Origin: Omphalotus guepiniiformis
Lineage: Eukaryota; Basidiomycota; Agaricomycetes; Agaricales; Omphalotaceae
Length of the DNA stretch: 64,000 nucleotides
Direction of reading: 5' to 3'
NCBI GenBank assembly: GCA_028554645.1
Contig: JAQOOI010000021.1
Location: 992,001 to 1,056,000 of the forward strand
This document shows, piece after piece, positions 36,167-47,556 of this stretch. Numbering within the stretch: position 1 is the first letter of the stretch; every line of letters begins with the position of its first letter. The position numbers and the translations under genes were made by a program. Under the pieces are notes generated by a model that was given only the letters and a program-made list of their open reading frames with translations, did no database searches and was not told where the DNA came from.

Positions 36167-39100
36167 CTAAGACGGTGGGTTGGGCCCCGGTCGCCTGAGA
36201 GGCACCGGTCCTCCCCCAGCTGGTTTTAAGCGTTTTGCTAACGAATCGTCGCCTGCGGGTTCAGAAGCAGGCCGTTTTGCCGCGCCTTGAATCGTAATGC
36301 CACCACTTAAAGGCTGTCCTGGTTGCCTCACAGCAGCTCCTCGTCCACCCCCGGGAGCGCCTCTTGTGAAACCACGAACGGCACCCCGAGCAACGGCTGC
36401 GGGAGCACCACGGCCCCTACCGGCTCCCGAAGTTGATGAAGAAGCACTGGCAGTAGGAGCACTGGCTGTCGAGCCCCCTTGAGGAGGTTTACGAGGTAGA
36501 GCCGCGGTCGAGGGAGGGGCGCTAGGAGCTGACGGCAAAGCAGTAGGAGGAGGAATCGAGGCCGGGTTTGTTGATGTAGAAGGACTGGGGGGTGGTGGAG
36601 CACGAGAAGCTGGCCCGGGGGCTTTGGCACCTTCAGGAACAAGTCCAGCTTGCTTCCAAGCCTGAATTTGAGCTTCGTAATCTTTCAGCTGCTTCTGCAC
36701 CCTCATGATCTGTGCATCCTTGAGCTTCACTTTCGAAGATCCCTCCAAACGGCCCCTTTCGACTGCAGCTGCTATCTCTTCGGCGTACTTCGCTTCATGC
36801 TCTTTATCGTGGGCAGCAATCGCAGCGGCAATCGCGGCCTGGATGTCGACTTCCGCTCCCGACACGGGCGCTGTCTTTTGAGTTGACGCGACCGCGCTTT
36901 CAACAGCAGTTTTCAGCTCCTCTTTGTGCTGGGCTACCAGGCGATCTTCGAGGGCTCTCAATTCCTCCTGATGTTTCTTCACTAAATCATCCGAGGACGT
37001 GGACGTAGTTGACGTCTGCAGTTCGCTTTTGACCTGTTCGATCGCAGCAGCCACAGCAGCCTCTTGCGCCGCCGCAGCATTTTTTGCGTCAGCTTCTCGT
37101 AATTTTATAGTTTCCTGCAATCTGTGGTTGATCTTCTCCTGCAAAAAGTGGGAGGATTAAGAAAATCTAAATCATCATGGCGTTGAGAAACTTACAAAGA
37201 CTGCTTTATTATGCTTGGCAGTACTGGAAGATCTCTCAGATACAGCCTTAAACATAATATTGAGTAAACCTGCAGAAAAGCATTGGAACCTGTGCGCACC
37301 TTAGCCTGAGCCAGAGCTTCATCTCGAGATTTGATCAACTCGGCCTTCTCAGTTTCCCATGCCTTAGTTTGCTCGTCGGTAGGTTCTTCCATAGGTACAG
37401 TGGCAGAGGAAGTCGCCGTCAAGGCAGTTTTCTCAGCCAATAGTCGATCGCGTTCTTCCCGTAACGCGTTCTGTGTAATTGCCTTCAGGTCATGACGACT
37501 ACACATTAATGAGCCAAGTCTTACCAATTCAGTCTGCTGGGTGGCATCCAGTTCGGTCGTAGACGGATTAGCTACCTCGAGCGAGGATTTTTCGGCCTGT
37601 AATGTGTTGATTGTGGCCTGCAGGCTCTGTGTCTGGTTTTCGAGCGTAGCCACCTTCTCTTCCAGAGCCTTCTTTTCCGTGACAAGAGATGACTTCTGAG
37701 CATTTAACTCGCCCATCCTTGTCTTGAAGCTACTCAAATTCTTCGCATACTGCTCCTTGAAATCGCGTAAAGCCTTCTCAACTTTCTCAAGCTTGAAAAA
37801 AAAATACCAATGTGAATACGGGAATCTGATGAGAAGTGAACCAGACTCAGCCGAGTCTTTTGCGTCACAGAGTCATTCTCTCGCGCCTTACTGCTCTCTT
37901 CCAAAGCCACCTTCTCCGACTTCAAGGTTTCAACCTCCTCTTTCAGTGCTTGCATCTCGGATGGGTCCGTGCGATCATACTGGAGTAGGTTCAGTTGAGT
38001 GTTTAGTGAAGCTGTAGAATAAAACGCAAGCGTACTTTACTTAACAGCTGCTGATTGCGCTCTTGCCACCGGCGATTCTCCTCTTCGAGTCGCTTGAATT
38101 GTCCGCCACGGGCTTCAAGTTCTGCCTTAGCAACACGAACCTCTTCTTGCAGAGGTTCAAGCTGCTGAGTAACCGCTTTCAACTTAGCCTCAAGATCTTG
38201 AGCACGCTTGGAGTGACCTTCGCAATCAGCACGAAGTGTCGCGTTGCTCTCTCTTAAGATGTTGACTTGGTTAATCCGTTCTACGAGTTCGTTGTGTTGC
38301 ACAGCAGATGCAGCAGATTCGACGGCTCGTTCTCGTTCCTGCACATGATGTCAGTAAGTAACAATCTAAGTAAATTTCAAGAACAAGAAGAGAACGAACG
38401 TCGGACAAAGTTTGCCTTGTCTCGCTTAAAGTCTGCTGTAAATGATCTATCTGAGCTTTGAGGCGAGAAGTCTCCTGCTTGCTGAGTTCGAGCTGAAGAT
38501 CGACAATCTCTTTCTCCTTGCGCAAGTAAGAAACAACGGAGCGTAGCTCTGAAATCTTGGTGTCAACATTGTCAGTGCCGTCATTTTCATTAGGACCTGA
38601 TGGTGTGGAGTCTGCTGCTTGGCGGATACGGGCGGCCTGGGAGCTGACGGACTCGAGGTGCTGATGAAGCAAGTTATTCTGCTCCGCAATGTCCTTGCAC
38701 CTGCAAGGAAGGTGAATTGCCGTATATGTAACACAATGAAACAAATTACCGTGTTTGTAAGTCCGCAACTTCCTTGTCGAGAGCCTCCTTCTGTTGATTC
38801 CAGCTGCTTTGGGAAGAAGCCAGTTTGGCGGTTGCAGACTCAGCAGCAGTCTTATGATCTCTGACGGTAGCTTGTACGGTGACGAGTTGTTGCTTGAGGC
38901 TTTCTAGGGCCTTGAGTGATTCGGCATGAGCAACTACCTCCTTGGAGTATCGTTCTTCGGCAGCCTAGAAATTATGTTATGTGACTGAGATGTGCAATTC
39001 ATTGAATCGTAGCCTTTGTCCGCTCCTCTTGTTGCTTGACCTCTTGTTCACGGGAGGTCCGATCGCTTTCCGAAACTTTCTCAGAGGTACTGAGGTCTAC

Positions 39101-42100
39101 TATGGTGTCTTCTAAAGTCTTCTTATCACTGATCCAAGCAGAGCGCTCTTCTTCGTGCTGTTTCTGGATGTCATGTAATTGAGATGTCAACTGAACCAAC
39201 TGTTGCTGAGCGGCGGTCAGTCTCTCCTCCAGAGCTTGACGATCAGACTGGCACATATTTCAGCATTCCGCCAGTACACATCAAACCATGCTTTACCTCA
39301 TTCTTAGCGATCTGAGCATCTGTGGAAGACTTGTAGTCCTCGTGAGTTGCCTGGAACTCCCGTAAGGCGGTTTCGTTCGCTTCGCTGATGCTTTGGAATT
39401 GCTGAACATGCGCCTTCGCTTGGGCAAGGTCAAATTCAGCCACTTTCATGGCGGATCTACACAATGCATTTAGCCCCTGTGAGTGGTCGGTGTTTAAGTA
39501 CATACCTTAGCTCTGCGACTTCAGCTTCGAGCTGTTGCTCTTGGCTCAAGTCGAGTTGATCGGCAGACGGAGCAAGCCCGGTGGTTGGACGACGTTCGTA
39601 CACGGCAAGTTTCTCAGCATTTCCTTGAAGATTTTTGGTAAGGTCACCTATGCGCTCCTCAAGATGTCCTTTGCTTGTTTCGGCGATGACGAGAGACTCG
39701 CGAGTCTTGGATAGTTCCTGATTCTGATGGTAGAATGCAATTAAAGAATCGACCTCCTTGAAATAGGACGGCTGACATACAAGTTTATCGAGACGAGCTT
39801 GCATCTCCCTCGTTTCGATATCCTTCTGCAAAGAAGTGTTCCGAGCAGTGTCCCGTTCTTGCGATACCTGTGTCCGCAAATCTTGCCTGCGACAACAATG
39901 AGTTATGCATAGATGTCATAATTTGAAGAGGTAACTAACACTTGAGCTTCCATCATTTGCAGCTGGTTTTCCAGTCGACGGCGATCGTTTTCTCCAGATC
40001 TTTCAAGGTCATTATGCATTCTCTGCACATTAGACATGAGATCAGACAGGTGTGACCGCTCCATCGCGAGGGCCTTGTTCTCGTCGGCAAGGCGACTTTG
40101 TACATCCTATAGAATTGTCAGTACAACGAACCTCCCATCGAAATCGCGAGAGCCTACCTCCCAGATTTTCTTCTCTGCGCGTAGATTGAAACACTCACTG
40201 CGGAGCTGATCGTTCATATTCTTGGCTAACCGGAGATCCTCTGAAACGCGTCCATATTCGAGGTCAATGCGAGTCCATCGATCGAAAAGCTGCTGATTGC
40301 GCTTGTTAAGATCATCAAGTTCCTGCGCTTGCGTACTGAATTGGTCCTGGTTGATACGATGCCGCTCTTAACAGAGGAAACACATGAGTTATGAAATGAG
40401 AGTTGGTGACTTCGAACTCACCAGTAAGATATTCAATTCTGGCATTGGCTTTAGCAAGGGCCGCTTGAAGTTGACCCGTCTCTCTCTGAGCAACCAGCGC
40501 TTCTTCCCTTAGTCTAACGGAGTCGACGTTCATTTCTGTCCTGTATGCATCAAACTGACTCTGGATCTCAGCCAATTCCTTCTCGAGCTCTGGAGATGAG
40601 CCTGTCGCTTCACCCGATCCGTTGACCACTCTGGTGGCACCTGCTTTCTCGGCTCGAGCTAGCATAGCCTTCAAAGCGTCACGTTCTTTAACGTACGCCT
40701 GGATTATGCTGTCACTGCTCTTCTTCTGCCTATCCAGCTGGGCCGCTAGTTCCTGCATGGCTTCATGCGCCTCCCTCACGGCTTCGCTTTGCTCCTTCTC
40801 CATCGCCTCTCGATAATCTCTTTCTTCTTTCTCCATTTGCTGCCCGAGATTACGAACAATCTTGAGGAGCTTCTGATTCTGCTCTTGGAGGCCGTCGATA
40901 GATCTGAACAGTATAAGATTATTGGTGATCACAGACTCCACATCCTCAGCCGGCGGAACGTTTTCTAGTTCCTCGTCGGCCGGAAGGGTAGGATCATCTC
41001 TTCGACCAATCTCTTTCAACAACGCGCGAACTTGACGGCCAAGGTCATTCAACTGCTGCTGCAGTAATTCGTTTTCCTGAACAGATTTCGCCAGTCGCTG
41101 TGCGTTGTCTTGAGCAAGATTCGTCTGCGTGTCGCGTTCAGAAAGAGCTTGGGCGAGCTCAGAGGCAAGTTGAGAGGCTTCCGATTGTAGTCGTTCGTAT
41201 TCAACTCGCTGTTGGGACAAAATGGGAGCCTAGAACGGATTTGAGCTTCACATGACAGCGACGTTATCGAACATACTTACGCGCTCTTCGATCTGAGCTA
41301 GGACTGCAGTGAGTGTCCGATCCATATGATCGTACTCCGCAGTCTTCTGGGCATAGTCCTCTTGAAGGCGAATATAATCTGCATACACCTCTGTGAACCC
41401 CTTTCCGCTCTTTTGAGCCTTGCTCGCCATTGCGACAGTAGGGCTGAGACCCATCAAACCCTCCGTCACTTCATCAAAAGCACCGGAAGCTCTTCTTGAG
41501 GGTGTCACAGGAGTGCCACGCCCGGGCAGGGGTAGTTCACCTCGTCCTATTTTATCAAGAACCTTCTCGAGCTGTTCAATCTTGTTCTCTGCTGCCTCTC
41601 TACCTTTCCTCTCCCTCTCAATTTCCTCCCGAAGACTGTCCTCTCTAGAATCCGCTCTCTCACCAACACCAGCCCACTCCCTCTCGATGCTCTCCACTAT
41701 ATCCTTCGCCTGTTTCTCCCGCTCTTCTAGCATCGTCACAAGCCGGCGCAGAGCATTGGCTTCGCTGGAATAGGTAGCTTCCTGCTCTGCAAGTTGACCT
41801 GTAAGATCTTGTACCTTCGTGAGGGCCTGAGTGAGTTGATGTGTTTGAGAAGAGTGTGCCGACTGGAGAGCTTTCAGCGTCGCCTGCGCAGAATTGTGTG
41901 TTTGTGTGAGAGCATCATAGTTTGCTTGAAGTGTAGTAAGCTCTGCTTGTTTGATACGGCGATAGTTTCCAAATTCTTCAGATTTAGTCACAAGTTCAGC
42001 ATTGACGCGTTCAGCCTCCGATTGCGACAGTTGCAGTTGTTGGGTAAGCGACTCGAGTTTGAACTAAGACGTAAATCTTCAGTCCCTCTTCCAAATTGGT

Positions 42101-42895
42101 TGTTCATAATATTTGCGTACCTTAGTTGAAGTCTCGGTTGAACGTATCTCCCTTACTTGGTTTTCTAGTGCATGGTGGTCTTGGCGAGCTTGCTTGAGAT
42201 CGGCACGTAAAGCCTGCACTTCCTCTAATACCGACAGATGTAAGGACTATCAAACACGTCTAGAGATGTCACTCACCTTCCCGTTGAGTTCCCTCTTGTT
42301 TGAGCCTACTGATGACACCAACAAGGTCGCGCTTCTCATGCTCAGTGTCCTCGAGACGACGCTTCAAGCTATTAACCTCGGCGGATGTAGAAGAGTGCGT
42401 GGATGAGAGACTAGTGACCCGCGTCTGCAGTTCACTTTGAGAAGCCACTAGAGAGAGAGAGTATGAGCCGCTGGTCATCGTACAAGCACATTGAAACGTA
42501 CGCAATTGATCTCTTTCCTGCTTCACCTGATGTAAATCCTCTTGTACACTCTCCATTTGCGACTCAAGGTCTTTGGAAGCCTGCTCGCGGTCCTGAAGAG
42601 CTTGATCTAGCTCAACGTCTTTCTTCTCGGCCTCCGCGCGCGCTTCATCGAGTTCGCGTTGGAATTTCTCGATATCTGACGTTTGCGCAATCAGGAATCG
42701 GTACAGCTCCAGTAGACTCCCTGGGGAGGGTGAATGTATGTTGAAATCAGGGAAAATATCAGAGAATGCGTCGACATTGAAGTCTTCGGGTATGGGGACA
42801 ATAAAGGACTGTGATTGGTCTGCTGCTGGTGAGCTCCCCTCAGCATCTCCGCCCGTTGCAGGATTAGCTCTGCTCTTTCGTCTTGTTTCCACCAT
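36167..42895 (-). CDS. Nuclear-basket coiled-coil nucleoporin (Mlp1/Mlp2/Tpr family)
   Basis: Filament protein of the nuclear pore basket, involved in mRNA quality control and docking of export factors. Start at 42895 (MVETRRKSRANPATGGDAEG). The N-terminal part has FIVPIPEDFNVDAFSDIFPD. More than 1,400 residues of heptad-rich coiled coil follow through about 20 exons, including NLILFRSIDGLQEQNQKLLK in the region of the Tpr/Mlp conserved domain. The C-terminus leaves the coiled coil for a Pro/Ser-rich stretch, an RG-rich stretch (GAGRGRGAPAAVARGAVRGF) and a basic pair resembling a bipartite nuclear signal (KRPASEP...AKRLKP). All junctions followed (for example 42238-42283 and 42066-42120) are GT-AG. 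Estimated length about 1,850 aa, normal for the family. The coding direction is the same as MDN1, 252 bp away. Confidence 0.88.
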
Positions 42896-43167
42896 CTCGC
42901 CGGTAAAAGAGTCAAACTCGTAGTGGCGAACAACGAGCTCGATGTAGTCACAGAAGAGGCGAAACCAAAGGACAAAAGGCCGAGACAGCCACGTGTTATT
43001 ATGTAAGCTCAAAGGACTCGTCAAACTTTAATTTTCTCAGGTCAACAGAAAACCTCCACAAGAAAAGCTTTGGGTAAGTCTTGAGCAAATTCCTGCTGTA
43101 CGTCGCTCTGATACAGCTTTGATATCTTTTCTCTAGTCACCTTCTGACTCATTAGCCAATTTTCACA
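42896..43167. promoter_or_regulatory. Bidirectional promoter, Tpr/Mlp and uS10
   Basis: 272 bp separate the two divergent start codons. Pyrimidine-rich tracts near 43100-43150 on the plus strand suit a ribosomal-protein transcript start. I identify no specific factor site. Confidence 0.5.
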
Positions 43168-43702
43168 ATGAGTTACGTCGCCAAAGGAGAAAAGGAGTAC
43201 GACGCTACCGGCGCTCCCGTACCTGCCGCCAAAATCCACAAAATCCGGATTACCCTCACTAGCAGCAATGTCAAGAACCTGGAGAAATGTGAGCGAAGAT
43301 TATTACGATCTTTGTCCCCGCAAATCTAACGCTGCAAAATTTTCCACGGACCTCATTAACAGGGCCAAGGACAAGCAGCTCCGTGTTAAAGGCCCTGTCC
43401 GTCTTCCGACCAAAGTATTGAAGATTACCACCCGTAAGACTGTAAGTGATTGATTTTGACTATTTTTTTACCGATCGAAATGAACGTTCTTTGATAGCCT
43501 TGTGGTGAAGGTTCCAAGACCTGGGATCGCTATGAACTCAAGGTTCACAAACGTCTCATTGACCTTCACTCCTCCAGTGAAATTGTCAAGCAGATCGTAA
43601 GTAGTACAAATCTTATTCTCGTGATATTTTGGCTCAACTGCACATCAGACCAGCATCAGCTTGGAGCCCGGTGTCGAGGTCGAGGTCACCATATCCGCTT
43701 AA
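43168..43702 (+). CDS. RPS20: 40S ribosomal protein uS10 (Rps20), intron 1 with non-AG acceptor
   Basis: Small-subunit protein near the mRNA entry/beak. Exon 1 (43168-43288) encodes [20 protein letters not shown] through [10 protein letters not shown]. Exon 2 must start at 43341 to give [20 protein letters not shown] and [14 protein letters not shown]; exon 3 gives [20 protein letters not shown] and [13 protein letters not shown]; exon 4 gives [17 protein letters not shown]. The full length of about 121 aa is normal. Introns 2 and 3 are GT-AG. Intron 1 (43289-43340, 52 nt) has a good GTGAGC donor and CTAAC branch but ends in AT, not AG. Reading through the intron would stop after 54 residues. 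As the protein is essential, a sequence error or real non-canonical splicing must be involved. Confidence 0.93.
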
Positions 43703-44338
43703 ACTCGTGTTCTACGTATGATAAATGTTGCATTAAAATATATTGCTATGGGTTCCCGGTCCTCATTGTGTGAATTCAGTCAGACCTTGATCCCTAAATT
43801 GTCTTTTTTTTATGTTCTGGTCTTGTGAATGTGTGTACGGAATACAGGCCGAATGCCTGTCGTATTGCCTGATGCTAACACTGGACAAATGAGGATAGTA
43901 AAATATGAATTCCCAGAATGCCAGGGTACATGATTATTGTGATCGGTGGCCATTATGTACCACAGGACTAGAGTAGCAGAAATATCAATCAGTGAAAAGA
44001 ATCCAAACGAATGTACTGTAAACCATCTAATGCCCAGGGTGAAAGAGAATAAGCAAATAATGTAACGTATGTAATCATGTATAATTGTATGTGCGCAAGG
44101 GAGATAGACCGTTGTAGTAAGAGCTGTCACCATGAATCGGTGGTGCAAGCTAATGGTACGAGACCACTGGTATGAGTTTCAGAGGTAGTAAGAAAACAGA
44201 AGGAAACCAAGCAAAGGAGAGGAAGCACAAGGAGGAACAGACCATCAGTACGGAGAAGTGAAACAATTCTATATCGGTGAAGGGGAAAAAGGGTATCGCA
44301 AACATGCAGAGCAGCAGGTAATCCGTGCTGTAGGAATC
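43703..44338. other. Convergent 3' intergenic region
   Basis: About 640 bp between uS10 and the NT-C2 gene. AT-rich, with small ORFs (96-112 codons, minus) whose low-complexity hydrophobic sequence does not suggest genes. Nothing else supported. Confidence 0.45.
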
Positions 44339-46159
44339 TTATCGTAGTACTGGCGTTCCAGGTCTTGAAGCCTTTGCTGCTGTGGGAGTTGTTGGGGCAC
44401 CTATTTTCTTGAACCATCCTCTAACTCCACTGCCACTGGTGACGGCTGGCACCTCTCTCAGAAGATCTGGAGTTTCACGTAACCCAAGAGAGTCCGTACC
44501 AGAACCAGTACTGACACTGTGCCCGCAACTGCTGCTTTCTTCCGTGCTCGTCATTGACGCGGCATAGTTCCCAGATGCCACTTGATTCCGTATGCGGACG
44601 GTCTTATCATGGCCTCTCTCTCGATCCCGTTCCTCTTCTCGCTCCTTTTCTTTGCGCGCCTCCTCAGGCGACAAATAGTACGTGAAAGGGTTCTCCTTCG
44701 AACTGTGCTCGGTGACTCGGACAGGATTGAAGATAGCTTCGATAAGCATTTCGGTAGTCTTCGGTCCATATGCAAGAGGCAGCCTTGAGACATCAAAGGG
44801 AACCTCGTACGGGGAATCCTCTTCATCGTCAGACATAACTTCGTCAGTATAGACCTCGTCGTCACTACCATCAGCATTCTGTGCGCCTCGCTTTCCACGC
44901 GTACTCGCATGACCCTGACTATGCCTTGAGCGCGACTTGGACCTGGCCTTCCTTTGGAGCTTAGGAAGACTAGCCCCTCCCAGAAGATCCAGCTCTAGCT
45001 CCTTCTGATTGTGATATGGACCCCAGAGGTCGAGCGCACGAGGTCGCGTTAAATACACATCATTCTCAAGCAAAGCGGCGACTCCATTCAGAATTTCGCC
45101 TTTAGGAAGAGGAGGGGCAATATAATCTGAATCACCACCAACATGCTCCATATATATCGTTAACTGAAGCGCAATTTAGTGAGGGATCGAACTGAAAACG
45201 TTAAAATTGTGCATTAACTTAAGTGTGGCATTGGTCTTACTATCCCTCAGCAAATATCTCCTCGTCACTGGTTCACCGACACCAGCGTATTCACTGAGAT
45301 CCAAATAGAGTACGCCAAGACGAGGATTGCGTGGCGCGTCTGGATCGCCAGGTATGACGCGTTGCATCACGACGAGCTTGAGCTCATTGGGCAGAAGTTC
45401 GGATGACTCGCGATCAATGTCCAATTTTACCACCACATCCAGCTGCTGTTCCCAAATAACAGCGTGCTCTCGAAGTTTGTAAAATGGGGTTATGCCGCGT
45501 GCTGGTGCGAAGGTCTCGACAGGACTAGCAGAGAAAGATGGGGTGGCCGAATTGGAACTACGATTAGAGTGAAGAAGGGGAGCAGAGTAAAGGGAATATG
45601 AGTTGGAAGAAGAACTCGGATGGGAATAAGGCGAGGGGCGGGAGTATGAGGGAATATAGTCGGCAGAGTGAGGGTAAAGTCCGTTACTAGAGCTGATTCT
45701 AGGACGCGACCAATTTACGGCGTTGGGATGTCCGTTATCTGTGCCATGTCCAGAGACGACAACATACGGAATATTAGACATCTGGTCTTCAGAAATGGAT
45801 GTCGAGGAAGAAGAAGCTTCGGGCGGCGTGTCTGAGCTACCAATACTGCCCTCGTCAACTTCTCTTCCCTTGCCTTTCTCATCTACAGCTTTATGCCTGG
45901 CCCTGACTCGATCGAGTAAAGTTGTTTTCGTTTGGACGTTCTTGAATTTCCATCGCACACCGAATTCACCGTTAACAAGCGGTACGCTCGATATCTGATG
46001 TATCTGCACACGGGTATGAAACAACGCATGCCGAGGAAGCAGACCTTGCAATTGAGCGCGCAAACCGTGTGCTGAAGATTCAGCAGACTCAGGTTTATTG
46101 CCAGGATGTCCCCCTACTCCAGTTCGAAGGATGTGTCCTCTCGATGTCGCTGTAGGCAT
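44339..46159 (-). CDS. NT-C2 (EEIG1/EHBP1 N-terminal) domain protein
   Basis: Start at 46159 (MPTATSRGHILRTGVGGHPG). The N-terminal C2-like domain is readable as HALFHTRVQIHQISSVPLVN, VRWKFKN, then a long disordered Ser/Tyr insert, ITPFYKLREHAVIWEQQLDV, NELKLVVMQRV, LGVLYLDLSEYAGVGEPVTR, YLLRDSKTNATLKL and LTIYMEHVGGDSDY. The rest is charged and Ser-rich, with an acidic stretch (DEVMSDDEEDSPYE), and ends GTPVLR at 44339. NT-C2 domains link membranes or Rab/actin systems in animals; the fungal role is unclear. The single intron is odd. The natural exon ends differ by one base from a frame-keeping GT-AG pair; the only in-frame canonical choice (45164-45199) is just 36 nt and inserts six residues. 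Confidence 0.8.
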
Positions 46160-46804
46160 TCTTGGGCCTTTACAGAAGATGTAGCGTCTGAATAGTAGTG
46201 GAATCCAGGATGGGCGGAACCGATATAGGGTCTAACCAAGCGCCTCGAAGGTGACTCCAGTGCTAATGTTCCAGCCTAAAGAGGACTCAGATATCGTAAG
46301 AATCTAGTTCAGAGTGAAACACAGAGAGAGATACGGTGAAACAGGACAGCAACATGCCGTTCAGGTGAGCGCTTGGTGTCGAGGAGCCACACATATAGTT
46401 CGACGTATGGGTTTACGCGATTTCGCTGACCAAATATGCGACATTTGGAATTACCTTTAACCGAGAACATATCTGACCACTAATGACCTCGTTACTACTC
46501 CCGTAGACAGAAACCATATGCTCTCAAGCCGGGAACTATTCGTTACTTGCTACTTACACATACATAGTTTGAGTTTCCGTATCTTCCTAGACAACGGATC
46601 GCAATCACTCTTTCGCGGTATGGGAGAAACAATTTGAGGCAGGAGAGTTACTTATGATTAGGCTAACGTGCTACAGAATACCAGAAAACCGACGTGAACC
46701 GAGTAATGTCTTCTGCTGCTCTTTCTGTTTCCTAAGATAATGAAGAATCTGTGACGGCCTTTTTACACCGTTAGCTCCATGTCAAGAACTGATAACAAGT
46801 CTAC
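46160..46804. other. Intergenic region, promoter of NT-C2 gene and 3' end of bL28m
   Basis: About 645 bp. No ORF or repeat of note. It should contain the NT-C2 promoter and 5' leader. Confidence 0.45.
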
Positions 46805-47399
46805 TCACTTGGACGAGCCACCCAGTGCCTCTACGGCTGCCTCTCTTGCCAGTCGGGCATCATCTAGTGATGGTGGGGTATTCAGCCTCAGACGTCGGAT
46901 CGCTACGCGTCTCTCCTCCATTGCTGTGTCCACTGCAAGTTTATGTTGGGCTTCGGCTTCCCGTGTAGCCCGAGCTTCGGGCGTTTCACCAGGTATCCGG
47001 GGATTCTTCAGCGCCTCACGAACCATCAAGCGTATACGCATTCCCTCCCATCCGAGCTTTTCATGTCGTGTATTGAGGACATAGTTGTCGATGCCTTTAT
47101 GCTGAATGCAATAGTAGCTGTTAGCGTTATAGGCTTTGCCACGACACTTTGAGACGTACCTTTTTGATAGTTTTCAAGGCTCTGGTTGTCACCTTTACTC
47201 TAACATTCTCACCCAAAGCCTCCGAAGGGAATCTTTTGCGCTGGACATTAGGAAGCCAGGTTCGTCGAGTTTTGTGTTTCGAGAACGGCACATTGTTACC
47301 ATACTGTTTGGTCTTTCCCTGGAATAGACCTAGCTGAGACCTCTTGAAAGGTTGAGAGACGATCTGTGCCTTGACGGACACAGGAAGGGTTGGAAACAT
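46805..47399 (-). CDS. Mitochondrial large-subunit ribosomal protein bL28m
   Basis: Start at 47399 (MFPTLPVSVKAQIVSQPFKR); earlier in-frame codons include no ATG. The bL28 core is LGLFQGKTKQYGNNVPFSKH, KTRRTWLPNVQRKRFPSEAL and VRVKVTTRALKTIKK, ending at a GTACGT-type donor near 47158. After the intron the C-terminal extension typical of mitochondrial forms follows: RHEKLGWEGMRIRLMVREAL, then NPRIPGETPEARATREAEAQ, to GGSSK at 46805. The N-terminal 20 residues are basic and serve as the likely presequence. It acts in the mitochondrial 54S subunit. Divergent from GWT1 with only 157 bp between starts. Confidence 0.88.
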
Positions 47400-47556
47400 C
47401 CTCTTGAGCGAGGACGAAATTGAGGAGAACCTCCGAAGGATTATTTCTGAAGCTTCCGAACTAAACAACCACAATTATCCCGGTAGAGCGGGCCGCAGGA
47501 AACCGTTTACAGATCAACCCATTTCTAAACTCTAACCGCCAATGGTGTAAACGAAG
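47400..47556. promoter_or_regulatory. Bidirectional promoter, bL28m and GWT1
   Basis: 157 bp between the two ATGs, so the core promoters must overlap or share elements. I see no clear TATA box or named site. Confidence 0.5.

Noticed and set aside
43289..43340. U12-type (AT-AC) intron in uS10
   Set aside because: The donor is a standard U2-type GTGAGC with a CTAAC branch site; no U12 donor or branch sequence.
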